A stretch of 64,000 bases of DNA from Patiria pectinifera (GCA_029964075.1 CM057129.1:18343430-18407429); one strand, 5' to 3'; shown: positions 34,434-46,925, numbered from the stretch's first letter. A program made the numbers and translations. Notes: generated from the letters alone by a model not told the origin.

Positions 34434-35693
34434 CCTTAATATAGATGCATAATGCATCTCAGATGATAGTTCGAAAGTCCGAGGTTGGGATTCACATATG
34501 ATTTTCCCGTACTATTAATAATGAATTTTCATTAAAGGAGTTGATGGGGAAATAAGTGGGATCTGCATGGACATGATATTGACTGCACTCTTTCAATCAA
34601 TCTGACTCGGAATTATACCTACCGTTAGTTGGCGCGTTAAAAAGTACAGTAAACCGTTCCATGTCTACAGTGTGCATTACCGCCTCCTAGTATGCACGTA
34701 GACCAATAATATTTAATCATTTTGGCCTCCAATAATTGTTTAAGGCCCCAAGGAGAGTCGGAGCGGCATTTTCCCTGAAATCAGTGACTCACTTATGGAA
34801 TAAAGCACGCGGATGTTAGGCTACAAACCAAACACCTCAATGCGCGGACATGATCGCCTAATAGCGCGCGGCCCGCACTCGCGTCCTGGGATTATACGGA
34901 ATGCAGTCTCGTGTTCTGAGTAGGCCGATACGACGAGGATTGTTTTACCTAACCCCGATCGATACCGCGGCCGCGCCGATTTACATGTACATGTAGAACA
35001 CGTTCTTCCCCGTGTGTAAGTTGTTTTAACAGGGTGTAATCTGTTTTTCGTAAAGGCGCATGCCCATGGGCCTCAATATTCATGATCAATATAAACTGCC
35101 CTCTCTGTCGTCTTGTGATGGTTAAAAGTCGACTTTGACTTAAATAGTGTATTCGTAAAAGTGTTTGTCAATGTTTTTTATTCTTCAAAGAATATATGTT
35201 AATCCAGTCTGCCAAATGACCTATCTAGCTTATTTTGCCGTATAGGCAGAATACATAAGCCCGTATATGTAATGGGATCACCAACATTATTAATCCTACA
35301 AAGCTGGAAATTGACACTGTATTTTTACCTGGACCAAAAGAGCCAGCGTGACTAACTGATAATGTTGCTTGAGCACAGGCAAACTCATTATGAAACTCAC
35401 ATGCGCACTGACTCGGAATCGTGCAAAATGTAATGGCGTCACAAGGACGTCAACTTGGTTTACAGAGAACCACAAAAAAGTGTCCATGTTCAAACGTGAT
35501 ATCTCACGAAAGACAAAACGGAGGGTTGTCATATATTGTAGATCTGAAAAATCTGTGAATATTAAATATTGATCGACATTTTTTGTCAGAATTTTAATTT
35601 CTTATGGCCTTTTCGTCCGGGGTCAAAATCAAAATCAAGCAATCACAAAGGTCAAATCAAGCAATCACAAAAACTTACGGGGCCCCTTTGAAC
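34434..35693. other. Intergenic DNA, nothing recognised
   Basis: A locally CpG-rich patch lies at about 34840-34990 (GCGCGCGGCCCGC and GATACCGCGGCCGCGCC). No gene was seen. A 17-bp direct repeat, AATCAAGCAATCACAAA, is at about 35629 and 35654. Confidence 0.4.
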
Positions 35694-35869
35694 CAGTGGC
35701 GTAGCCAGGGATTTTTCAGTGGGGGGGGGGGGGGCGCGGGAACATTTCATGGGGGGCGTCGTGTAGGGGCATCAATCGCTTCTCAAAAGTGGGGGGGGGG
35801 ACATACCTTGATCAGAACTGATGCGAGCGCGAAGCGCGAAGCCCTTACGGCGTGGGGTTTCGGGGCCCG

Positions 35870-36380
35870 CTCAAGGGCCCCGAAAAAAATTGGGTTCTAG
35901 ATGTTCTGTGGGGTGATCTGAAGCAATTTCTTACCACTTTCCTCCATGCTTTAACTAATATTTTCTTAGCAAAAGATAATTATTTGAACATCGTTTTCGA
36001 GGTTGGAGTCATGAAATCAGCTATCGGTATTCTGAGCTATATAGTGGGGGTCGGGGGCCCGCTTGGCCCCGAAAAAAAATTCTGAATTCTCCTGTGGTGT
36101 GATCTGAGGCAATTTCTTACACTTTAACCAATAATTATCTTAGCACAAAAGATAATATTTTAAATTTTTCGAGGTTTTCTCAGCTAAAGGCAAAAAAATT
36201 TTTGAAAATTGTTTTCATTGGTTTGGTTCGGAGCATCAACTACAAGAATTATTCTGTAGGCGTGGGGTGGGGGGCCCCTTCCCGCCCCAAACAGCATTTT
36301 TCTAAATAAATGCTCTCTGCTCTGAGGCAATTTCTGACCACTTTTTAACCGATTTTAAAATTTTCATAGCAAAAGATACA
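35870..36380. repeat. Three diverged tandem units of 186-218 bp
   Basis: TCTGAAGCAATTTCTTACCA at 35917, TCTGAGGCAATTTCTTAC at 36103 and TCTGAGGCAATTTCTGACCA at 36321 each begin a unit that continues with CTTTAACYAAT and TTAGCAAAAGATAAT and a GGGCCC/GGCCCCGAAAAAAA block. The repeat lies inside the hAT-type element. Confidence 0.75.
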
Positions 36381-36519
36381 ACATACATAAAATGTAGCCA
36401 ATAAATGAGACACGAGTTCAAAATGTGGGGGAGGGTGTCATTTTATGTGTCCCCACCCTTCAAAAAGTGTCCCCCCTCCCCCAGTCCCCTGTCCCCCAAT
36501 GATTGACGCCAATGGCGTC

Positions 36520-36587
36520 ATAATTTTTTTAGAAACTCAAAATCTCAGAGGGGGGGGGGCGACTGGGGAGGGGCGACAAGGTTTCAT
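36520..36587 (+). repeat. Direct repeat, copy 1 (second copy 36927-36993)
   Basis: TTTTTTTAGAAACTCAAAATCTCAG-type sequence followed by a G-run, CGACTGGGG and CGACAAGGTTTCAT occurs here and again at 36927-36993. The two copies are nearly identical apart from G-run length, suggesting a recent duplication or a nested insertion. Confidence 0.75.
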
Positions 36588-39500
36588 AACCCCTCGCGCC
36601 CCTGCTTTCCCACGCGCACTGTCTAATTTTATTTTTATTTTTCTATATTATTTATTTAGCTTATATGAATGGAGGAAAAAGTTTGTGCATGGCCGATTCG
36701 CGTGATATCGCTGACTGAAACTGTGTGACCCACGGACCACCTGTCTATAATACGTGTTCCGTGGTGTTGGCGAGCAGTGCAGTGGGTGTTAATACGCATT
36801 TTAGATTACCATTAAGCGCTATGTCACGCCGGTTGTCAGCTTACTGGTCCGCGGTCGCCGGTCGAAGGGTCGTTTCTCAGTGGTCATCATTGTGGATCAT
36901 TCGCGACTATTTAGATTTAGATCAATTATAATTTTTTTAGAAACTCAAAATCTCAGTGGGGGGGCGACTGGGGGGGGGCCGACAAGGTTTCATGGGGGGG
37001 GGCGGTCGCCCCCCCCCCACGCCCCCCGGTGGCTACGCCACTGTTACGAACATTTCATGGACCATGGCACTGACACTCATGCGTGCGAACAAAATGTAGG
37101 TTTGTCAAGATATAATAACGTCGTAAAGTCTGGAACAGAGACTTTCGGGTCAAGCTCTGCTAGTCATGTTGTTCATTATCAGTCAATTCGTCGAGTGAAC
37201 ATACACAGTTTGCTTTCAAGAAGACGGTACATTGTGTTACGCCTCAACATTTATTACTTCGCTCAACTCGACCCTGACCGGCATGAAGCCCTGCCACAAA
37301 CGGACCGACTGACAAGCTTGGCTGCAAACGGAGCAAATCACACGCTTGGCTCGCCAACATCTGAAAAAACCCGAACGATAACAACAGACAGGAAAATGCC
37401 ATCCATCCCCCAAAAAATCGAAGTCACAACTGAAAAAACACGTCTTGTTTGTCTCTCTCTCGGTTTTTGAGGTCTAGGGCTTTATTTGTTTCTGACTTGA
37501 GGCGCACGGTGATGTACATGCACAATCTTACATCAAATGTCAAATGAGAACACTAATGATTGCCTTGTTTACTCATTTGGTTTGTTTCAAGTTTTCTCAA
37601 GGCCTGGAGGTCCCTGTCAGGTACGACGCGGCTTGACAGATAAACTGCTTGCTAATGGGAGACAAACACACTTTTAATTGACATATTTCTAACTGTACAC
37701 GACCAAAAACCTCTCTGGATGCAAATCAGATGTATCGCTGACTATTGCACGCTTAAAAATAGAATTCAGTCTGATGCCGTGTTTATGAGAAATCTCCCAA
37801 AATTGGAAATGCTATGTTGCAAGATAGATAAATCAACGTATCATCTTCTTTACGGCGGGAATTAAGGCCCTTCATGAAAATTCCATCGATGGAAAATATT
37901 AGTCCAGACTTTGACCTTCTTGGTCGATTAAGTATGTACCTCAGAAAAAAGAAAAACGGACCGTGAGTTCGTAAAATCATCGCGGACAGAACCTATACAC
38001 GATGCTAGGCGCCTCTCCCTCGGCCTCTCGCCCACAGATAACCGCTGGGCTCGCATCGGTAAATAACCGTGAAAATAAAGAAATGCCGGCAAGCCATGCA
38101 TGCTCGTGCACAGATCAATGATTTGGGAATGCATCCCGCAGACGGCAATAAATCCTAGCACATGCACAGGTTCAACCTTTCTCCCAGGCATTCTAGCCTT
38201 GATGAAATCTTCACCCTTTATCGCACCCGAAGGACTGGACCCTGTATATACGCCAGAAGTGCCTGGGATCCGCATAACCGTGAACTGGCCGCGGTGAAGC
38301 TGCGCATTGCACAGCCCAATCAGCACCAACGGCGAAAAAAATCCTTCCCTCGGTTTGGATTAAAGCCCAAAAAAGCCACTACTGGAGGCCCCGTAATCCC
38401 CTGTCAACGGTGTTTAAAATTGATTAGCTTGCCAGCTAGCCGGGGGAGAGCTTTGGGAGATCGGGGTTGAGCATACTGATGGTAATCCACATGTGTTTGT
38501 ATGCCCGTGCCGACGCATAGACCGCGGCACTGTGTGGTGATGCGCGCAACGGCGAACTTTAAAGTTGCTATCTTATGAAGATAGCAGTAATCCAATGAAT
38601 AAAGGTCCGCATACCAAACTGATAACGTCATAAGGGCAATTTACAAAATTGTTTTAGGATAAAGATCCATTTGCAAAATGGACAACAAAACGAGGCTGGT
38701 TTATGAGTATTCATTTATACCAACGTGAAAGTTGAAAGGGATAAGATAAGTTTCATCATGCATAATGGGCGAGTATTTCAGGCAATACCGGTACCAAACT
38801 ACTATGCAGCGAATACGCCAATCTAAAGAGCCGTACGGTGATATCCACTTAAACAATTAGTGTGGAGCGTTAGTAATTAACATTTTGATGGAAACGTGCG
38901 CCATTTTTTTAAATGGAATAACCACCTCATGTCTATCTCCCGTAGACAACAAGTACGAATACCTGCTTTGTACGAATACCTTTTACCATATAATTTTACA
39001 AGTGTTACCAACTGTAGGTATAGCCCCATGTCGTTATACGTATGGGACGAAGACCTATGAAAAGATGCCTACCAAATTATTACGTTATGTGACTACAAAG
39101 AGCTATACACACAACACAAAAATGTTCAGAGGTTGAAACAAGGTTGCTTGACCTTCCCTGCAATGCGTTTATTTTTGCGCTTCCGTTGCGTGTTAGACTC
39201 TATTATCAGCGATATGATTGCATGTATTAACCTTGACTTTATCACGCTATAAACGACCTCGTGTACCTTTCAAAGCTAAAAAAGCAAAATACATCTGCTT
39301 CACTATGGCAGCCGTCATGGCCAAACGACAAAAAAGAGTCATGGACGACGTGTGAAAATGATTGTACTCGCTATGCAATACGCTTGCTCCACACACGAAA
39401 CACCAACTAGAGATGGTACGCGTATGATGGTACAACTCCGCCCATGAGGTAATAGGCTCTGCATTTATGATTTCCTTTGCTTCGTTCTCGCTCAGGATGC

Positions 39501-39681
39501 ATCAATGAAAGTGACGGGTTTTTGGCGCCGAGAGGCCAGCGGGCGTCACACCTTTGTGTCTGGGGACGTGGCTGGCCAGCTGCGCGCATAGCGTCGGTAG
39601 TCTTTAATAGACCAATCCAGGCAACTAATATTTGCTGGTCTCAGAGGGCAAGCCTATTGTCCTCTTGTACCTACCTCACAA

Positions 39682-39704
39682 ACTGACTGACTGACTGACT
39701 GACT
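39682..39704. repeat. (CTGA)n microsatellite
   Basis: About six perfect ACTG units. Confidence 0.9.
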
Positions 39705-39863
39705 CCCCGTGAGACAGGCTTTGATATCGTACAGGATTACTCGTAACGTCATTGAGTGGGCTAAAACGTTCCCACTGTGTTAACCAGATGCATGATTGAA
39801 ATAAGATATCGTGTTACTTGAGATAACCTCATAACGTTTTAATTTAGAGGGTAGATTGAAGCA

Positions 39864-39915
39864 GTGCGTGGCTTAGTGGTTACGAAGAGTGTAGACCTTG
39901 GGGTTGAAACCCACC
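39864..39915 (+). mobile_element. tRNA-like SINE remnant
   Basis: An A-box-like GTGGCTTAGTGGTTA (39868-39882) and a B-box-like GGGGTTGAAACCC (39900-39912) occur at short spacing. No clear body was identified. Confidence 0.35.
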
Positions 39916-42554
39916 AATGTCTCTTCTCCTTTTTACCTTTTCATCCCAAATATGAGTGTTTTCTTGTGATAACGTTTAATCTAGTCCTACCTTTTCAATG
40001 AAATACTTCACCATTTGTTTCTGATGCCTTGGATCTGGATGATAGTACTTCTCCGTTAGCAACTGACACAGTATGGTCAGTGACTACGCCTGGATGGTTG
40101 CAAAAAAGTCACGGCAACCACTGTACATTCAAGGAGCCCCTCCCCCCACTAATGGCGGATGTAGGCTATTGTACCAGCTTATCTACTGACTTGAGGGAAT
40201 TCTGATGAATAGATCCGTTGCATTGAAGCCATTTTGTGAGATGAAAGATATTGTCCACATGAACACGAGTAAACCTCTTTTGCATTCCAAGAACACCTCA
40301 AATACGGCTGCCGATTGCAAAAGCTCTATAACCGACACAATGTTTCCACCATCATTGGGTACTTCCTGAGAGTATAGTGATTTGCTGCCCATGCTATCGA
40401 TACAGTCGCTGGGACCACTGCGTTCCGAAGTTCGGTGCTTATGATGCACTGGAATGAGAATGCTATTAAGCGAATTTATCGTAATGAAACATTCGCATCC
40501 GGTTGCATACTTGCGCTTAACTGTGTTCATATTTTGTACTTGCAACTTCGAAGGCACGTGTATATAGAAACATTGGTATCACTCGGAAACGGACCAATCG
40601 AATTAATAACAAAAAACAGTGCTCAGAAAGGAGATAGGGCTGGTGCTAATTGCATTGTGAAATTAATCCGGTTGAAATGGTGTCGAAAGAAAGGAATCAT
40701 TCCAGGTGTTTTATGGTTTTGTTTTACCTTTTCATGTGTGTTACCTGCGGAATCCATTTAGGAGACCTAAGAGGCTCTCCATGTAATCTCTATTTTCTCA
40801 ACATGTATTGCCACTGACCTGAAACTTCCATAGGTTAGTTGTAATGCACCTACTTGAGATTTTGAGCGATTTTGCCGCTTCAAACTAAAAAGGGACAAGT
40901 CAACGATCCTACATACCATTAAACACTCCTTGAAGAGATACGTGGTGGAAAAATGGAGCAAAAAGCCCTCGAAACCCAGTTTATTTTTTTCAAGCGAATG
41001 CGAAATACATTCATGACGTCAAAAAAATTATATATGTGCACCTGCACATTTGCAATTAAAAAAAGGAGAACGCAAGAGGCGAATATTCGCGACGAATGTT
41101 TTAATGGACGTCCAAACCACTTTGGCATCTCCATCCCACATAATAGAAACGACGAGATCAGAGCATTCCGCATCAAGGCCGGTTGTATACCTCGAGGAAA
41201 TGTAAATTAGAAAGCAATCACACGTCAAGAAACACTCGCGGCGAAATTCGCTTGGGTTGATAGTGCGTTCAACGCATGGAAATACACAATCGCGAGGAAC
41301 ACGTGTACCTTCGGCCGATTGAGGGGGGTGGGGGGGGGGGAGAGGGCCTGAAAGAGGAAACTAGACTGGCCCTCTGGGACCAGCTAAAATGGTGACAAAC
41401 ACCATTCCTGCTTACAAATTATTTAAAACCAAATGGTCGGATGCGAGCAGGCGATGCGTAGGCGTTTGCTCTCATTTCGTTATTATAAATCATTGTGGAT
41501 GTAAAATCTCGGCCACCAGGGTCGTTGATCACAATGTATGGCGCAAAATGCAACCAATCTCGTTTGAAAAAATGGAGCACTCACTTCGACACGCTGATGT
41601 CTGTATATCTACCTCTCTGCCCCAACTACAAAAATTATGATCGTCGTTAAAAATTGCTCTAATTTTCATTGTTTGGTGGCTTCTTCGCTCGCACCAGAAA
41701 TGTTGCCGCGGTACATTAAGAGTGGTTTATTGAATCAAAATGAAATCCAATGAAACGTGTTCCCGAGACCCGACGCTCAACAATGATAATTTTTTTATTT
41801 TCTACAACTAAATAAATTATTGTGCACGGGACAGGTTGTTCTATACCGTGCTGAGTGTTCCTCCGCAGCCAATCGTGATCAGCAATGTGATTACAATTTC
41901 ATCACAATAAACAAATTCAGCACATTTTACTTCGTCGTGCTGGAAGTGCCACTTCCATTTCTTTTGCACACGATATTACACTCTCAACAGTCGGCATATC
42001 AAAAAAAAAATAATGAAAAGATCGCGCTAGTGTCCCTCGGACAGGCTCCGAAAACTCATTACTCCGACCGCTTTCCAACCGACCCCGTTGGCTTATTATC
42101 TTTAGAGGTGTTTTGCTAAGAGTCTAGTCCATGGCAAGCCGCGAGGGGTAGGATTTCAATAATGGGTGCATGCGTTCTATACTTGATGAGCGGCCGGGGC
42201 TTGAGCGGTATATCGGACGGCGTAGAGCTCGGCTCATGACGCGCCTCGACCTCTCGTCACTCGTATCACACGGTGCGTAGGCCACGGTGATTTACCCAAC
42301 CCATCAATCATCGACGGGTGAGCATTAAACTGCGAGGTCCGCGGGAATGATTTTTGGAAAGGGCAAAGAGCGAGAGAGTGAAAAAGAGAGAACCTGTGGA
42401 CCGATGCACGCGGATGACATGATGGCTTAAAGCTGCTCAAATCCCGCGCTAGGTTTTCTCGTATGAAAGCGTGACCCGACGTTGCCTACTGACCGAAGGA
42501 GGAACATTGTGGCCATCTCATTATGGAAGGATGCACACAAACTTTTAAGACTGA

Positions 42555-43060
42555 GTAATTCCTAGATAGCCAGGATAGCACCATGACCAATGCCCAGATA
42601 GTCAAGAATCCCTAAATAATAATAGCCGTGATACTAATCCTACTACATGATAACCAAGAATAATAGGTTAGAATACCAAGAACAATACCGAGAATACTAC
42701 CCGGATTAGCAAAAAACATTCCAAGAGTAATACCCAGACCAAATTAATAACTAGACCATAACCAAGAGTACAAACAGTTATAGGTCTGATCTCGAACAAT
42801 ATACCAAGAATACTAGAATAATAGTATACCTTAACCAATTCTATTTACAAGCAGCAAATAACTAGAACATCTATAATTCAGAATAAAATAACTATAATAG
42901 TACGAGTACGTGTAATACTATATAGATCAGTACTCGGAATACTTTATTACAAACATTATATCTAGACCGATAAACCTAGACCGATAAACAAAATACTGAG
43001 AATACTACCCAGAATATTACCCAAAATACAAATAGAATAATATACCTTGAACAATTTCCA
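42555..43060. repeat. Decayed A-rich short-period repeat
   Basis: About 500 bp composed of variants of AGAATAATACC, CCAAGAATA and AGAATACTACC. The + strand is strongly enriched in A and poor in G. It includes a recent short duplication, CTAGACCGATAAAC, twice near 42963-42987. Looks like an old minisatellite with a 10-12 bp period. Confidence 0.6.
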
Positions 43061-44039
43061 GAATATCACTTGTTCACGTTCCCACCCAAGTAAAACATTG
43101 ACAACAACGCTCCTCTTTGGCAAAAGAACAGTCGTTTCATATGCTTACTGAGGCACCCCCACGCCTACCTCTCGACATTTCAGTGGGAAAACAAAAAGGT
43201 CAAACACTTTACGTCAGCAAAACAAAATAATCCCAAAAGATTACAATCTGAACCACCATCCTTTAAATGGCTGTCGCATAAAAGTCATTCCCGTGGCCCT
43301 AGTTGGCAAGGCAGCCACAGGTTGGCTGAAGAATGCACGCATATGCCGGTCTCTCGTGACACCCATCGCAACTCACACAAGAAGAACACAATCAGCAGTA
43401 ATTATCCATAGCGGGGGCGCGCCCACGCCAAGGGCTGAGATAGCGCGCGTTCTTGCTTAACTGACGGGCGATTTGCACGTTAATACCCTCATTAACACGA
43501 AACCTTGCAATAACATGACTTTTGGAAATTGACAAAATAAATCTCTCAGGAGTCCGGACTTCATTTCATTGGAAGTAGCTCCTCTGACAATTAAAAAAAA
43601 ATGTATTATGTATTAGCGAAATAAATATCTGAAAAATATATTTAAAAATATATTTCAACCGTTCAGTCAAAATAGTGAATACTTTTAAAATTAAGTCATG
43701 TTTACCTCATAGTTATACCCATGAATCAATGATGTAAGCATTGCAGCATTAAAAATTAATCTATAAAGCCAACTTCATGAAAACGATGAATATTGGACAA
43801 CTCAATACCTTATTTTGAGTTACATGCAGAGGGTATACCTTGATAACAAGTTCTTCAATGATAGGAAGCATTGATAGGATGTAATATGTGGTAGCAGGGA
43901 GGTGGTGCTGGTTCTATGGGAATGATGAAATAAAACAATAATAACGACCATTCACTAAAACTGTCATGTACGGTTGTGATTCGCCAATGATATCAGGCAA
44001 ACCTGTACATACAATATGTTTAAAATGGTGGTACTGCGT
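43061..44039. other. Intergenic DNA, nothing recognised
   Basis: No supported feature in this stretch. Confidence 0.4.
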
Positions 44040-44127
44040 GATATTGGATATTGTACAACTCGACTAAATCCCCTCTAGTCACGTTGAGTGCAATGATATT
44101 TACACCTTCGATAAATATGATCAAGTC
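44040..44127 (+). repeat. Direct repeat, copy 1 (second copy 44648-44738)
   Basis: GATATTGTACARCTCGA, CCTCTAGTCACGT, GAGTGCAATGA, TTTACA and CTTCGATAAATAT occur in the same order here and at 44648-44738, about 600 bp apart, with roughly 85 percent identity by eye. Confidence 0.75.
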
Positions 44128-44877
44128 ATAAAATATGTTGCAGAGCAATTTCTTGCACAACACTTAAAGGTTCAACAAACGCTAACTCCCTAGGGGGCAT
44201 GCAAAATCGTATTAAAATTGGAGGATTCAGGACTGTTAGGGTTAAAGCGAGAACAGCGACCATGCTGTAAAACTAATCGCGGTATGTGCGCGTGGCGCAC
44301 TGGTTACATTGGTGATAAACACATCTGATTACATTACAATTGCAATTTGCGTGCGAACCTCGCCATGTCTACTGCGAAAATAAGACCCTGTCGGCTTCTT
44401 AGGTGCAGATGACTCTATCACATGCTTCGTAACACCTCGCGATCATCATCTTCGGTTTAAGCAAATACTTAAGAGCAGTGGAACGTCCGGGCAAGGGCCT
44501 CGGGAAATCGGAGAAAAACCGCAATGGTTCGTGCCTGTAGGGAACACCAAACGTTAAAAGATTACATTTTATTCGACCTAAAGAGAAGTATTTTTTTTTG
44601 CGAATCGGCAAAGAGGCCTTGTTGAGTTAGCTTATCGCAATTTGCGTGGTATCAGATATTGTACAGCTCGATAAATCACCTCTAGTCACGTACAGAGTGC
44701 AATGAAATTTACAACTTCGATAAATATTATCAAGTCAAACCGGCACGACAAGACGGAGCTTACCAAAACGTGCCCAAGCAAGAGTTTTTAAAGCAGAGAT
44801 ACAACGTGCAAATCTACTTGAAAAGAGATACATTCAGACTTTTGTCAGTCGACTTTGTGGATTTCGCACTATACACC

Positions 44878-45250
44878 CAGGGGCGTAAATCCGATATATA
44901 TCTCCCCACTTTTCGACCAGGGGGATGGGCTATTGAATCATCCCCCCCCCTCCCACTTTTTCGTGATGAGAAACAAATGTTGATTTTGAGGTAATTTTTC
45001 AACATCCCAACGACCAAAATGTATTCAATAGCACTAAAAAGTGGTGAAACGACGAACAGAAGCTTTTAAAATGTGCCTATTTGATGCCAGTATATACATA
45101 TTGATATACATCTTAGGGCCTAATACATATATCCTGAAGAGCGTCCCCTAGTGTAATGTGGTGTCAGGCCACCGCCCCCCCCCCCTTTTCGATTTTTTGA
45201 TTGTGGTCATCCCCCATCCCCCCACTCGCCGGCACAGATTTACGCTACTG
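44878..45250. mobile_element. hAT-type MITE with perfect 8-bp target duplication
   Basis: The left end CAGGGGCGTAAATCCG and right end CAGATTTACGCTACTG are inverse with few mismatches. Identical octamers TATACACC flank it (44870-44877 and 45251-45258), as for hAT transposition. It is 373 bp, non-coding, with C-runs inside. Confidence 0.88.
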
Positions 45251-45258
45251 TATACACC

Positions 45259-45700
45259 AACTCTTTAAAATGCTACTATTTGAAAGACCGATCTATGAGA
45301 TACACTATGTCGCATACGTCCGATGTATTTAAATTTTATACTTTGTAGATCATTAAGCACCGCATAAAAACTGTTTCAAATGATACTGATTAAAGAAGAC
45401 CGATTTCTGCAATGCAGTGTGTCTTAGAAAATACCACCGGATTATTTTGTCAGATATATTATGAATTTGTAGATTAACACTAGACCTTCAAGTACAAGAT
45501 CGATCTATATATACACAGTGTGCACGTACAGTGTTTTCAAAATACAAATTGTAATGATATTGTTTAAAAGCAGACAGATGTTTGAGATGGACTGGCTCTA
45601 GAAGACATATTTTGAGATCCGTCACCCAATCTCGCAGATCGTTCACACTATACACATACTGCTTCAAAATTAGTAGGACTATTGTTTAAAAATTGGACTC
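45259..45700. repeat. Possible diverged tandem repeat of about 130 bp
   Basis: Segments with TTTAAAATG or TTTCAAAATG followed by a TACT-ATTGTTTAAA phrase and a GACCGATYTNTG phrase recur near 45265, 45370, 45535 and 45660. Divergence is high and the period irregular. The hAT MITE at 44878 seems to have inserted into the same repeat family. Confidence 0.35.
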
Positions 45701-45851
45701 GGACTCATGCTAGCCTTCTTTTGATAAGATCAGAGAAAATTTGCACGGTGAAACTACTTGTAATTAAGAATAAGTTTGCGGTCTCACCATTTATGGGAAA
45801 GCCAATCGCTTAGCTTTTGTGGCTCTCGGAAGAACCGAGGGTAAATCCACT

Positions 45852-45882
45852 GTTTCGGACAGTATGCTCTGCCCGTCGTCAG
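45852..45882 (-). other. CTGA-GA ... CCGAAAC motif 1 (retroelement-end or ribozyme-like)
   Basis: On the minus strand CTGACGAC is followed by a stem (GGGCAG, loop AGCATA, CTGTCC) and then GAAAC. This arrangement is common near ends of Penelope-like and other invertebrate retroelements and recalls the hammerhead core, but with an extra C and no supporting stems I and III seen. Confidence 0.35.
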
Positions 45883-46892
45883 GGGGCTCTTGCTTTCACT
45901 TGGTGTCATGCAGGCTGTGCATTTATTGCCTGACCTGAATCCGTTAATATAGACGGGCGGCACTGCCTCAGTTTCTAAGCTGCATGCACTCAAATTAGAA
46001 GAAAACCTGCGTGCGGCAGCACACACAATGCAGTCCCAGAGACGACCTTTTATTATTGGGAAGATGGATACGATTATCGTTCAGTTCACATCACGTTGTC
46101 AATATTTAACCAGTGTCCCAACCGATGTTTTGTCCCGGTCTCTGTGGGTTAATCGAGACGATATTTACCGCCTGTTCAAACTCCATCGCGCGTTCGAGGG
46201 ACCCAGTAAGTGATAGTGAATGGCGAGTATTATGTCTCGTATTTGTGTAGATTTTTTTTCTTTTGCCAAAGAAGGGCAGATCTGTTTAATGTAACCATTC
46301 AGGGAACTCATAATATGATTACTTCAACTGGATGAATAATAATCTACATCAATCTATTCGGAAAATATGTAAACTTACATGGTGTTAACATCGCAGTTGT
46401 TTAAGTGTAGGCAGCTTGTTAAAAGAAATAATGTGGTCTTACTTTGACGCTTTATTGAAACCAGCATTCCATCAGCAATAACCAATATACCAATAACCCG
46501 AAAGAATTGCAGAAAATATGTTTTCAAAAAGGACATGTACTCGAAACGAGCATATGATAGAAAGGCCGAACTTTTGTCAATACAAAGACGGATTTTCATC
46601 CAAAGAATGTATAGGCAAAACCTGACCATCAGGGTCTGAAATGGGACGTACCCATAAATGTCCTTACCCCGAACTTTGTTCATTTAACTTGAAACGAGCC
46701 TTTAACAATCAAATGAGAACAAAATTGCCAATACACATCTCCATCGTCATCATAAAATCAAATCACACGTAACAATGAATTCCCAGGTACTTCAGAAATT
46801 GTAGAAATTGTTGTGTGGTCAGCAACCATCACCATAATTAATAAAATGGGGTCATACTTAAGTTCAAAAACTAACAAGTGGTTAATAATCAA
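45883..46892. other. Intergenic DNA between the two motifs
   Basis: No gene was recognised. Possibly old retroelement sequence, given the two related motifs at its borders. Confidence 0.3.
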
Positions 46893-46925
46893 CGTTTCGA
46901 TCACCTCTTCTCCGGTCGTCTTCAA
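46893..46925 (-). other. TGAAGA ... TCGAAACG motif 2
   Basis: On the minus strand TTGAAGACGACC, an 8-base loop and GGTGATCGAAACGTTG form the same kind of unit as at 45852, in the same orientation about 1 kb away. Confidence 0.35.

Larger units (their letters stand above)
35694..37043. mobile_element. hAT-type non-autonomous element with internal tandem repeats
   Basis: The left end CAGTGGCGTAGCCAGGG is mirrored at the right by GGTGGCTACGCCACTG. Flanking octamers CTTTGAAC and TTACGAAC match at five of eight positions, a possible worn target duplication. The interior has three diverged tandem units and a 67-bp direct repeat rich in G-runs. No transposase. Confidence 0.65.
37052..42554. other. 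Gene-poor stretch
   Basis: No supported gene. A GC-moderate, low-repeat segment lies at about 37980-38470. Other contents are listed separately: a CTGA microsatellite at 39682 and a tRNA-like remnant at 39864. Confidence 0.4.

Noticed and set aside
37928..38329. 133-codon minus-strand open frame in a non-repetitive, moderately GC-rich segment
   Set aside because: No recognisable motif, overlapping frames on the other strand are equally open, and no splice or promoter context was seen. The segment might be regulatory but I have no direct support.
44285..44370. tRNA-like segment (GTGGCGCACTGGTTA then GCGTGCGAACCTC)
   Set aside because: The B box deviates from GGTTCGANTCC and no SINE body was seen.
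45784..46026. 80-codon minus-strand frame with a C-x2-C
   Set aside because: It coincides with the CTGA-GA...CGAAAC repeat motif and is best explained as retroelement non-coding sequence.
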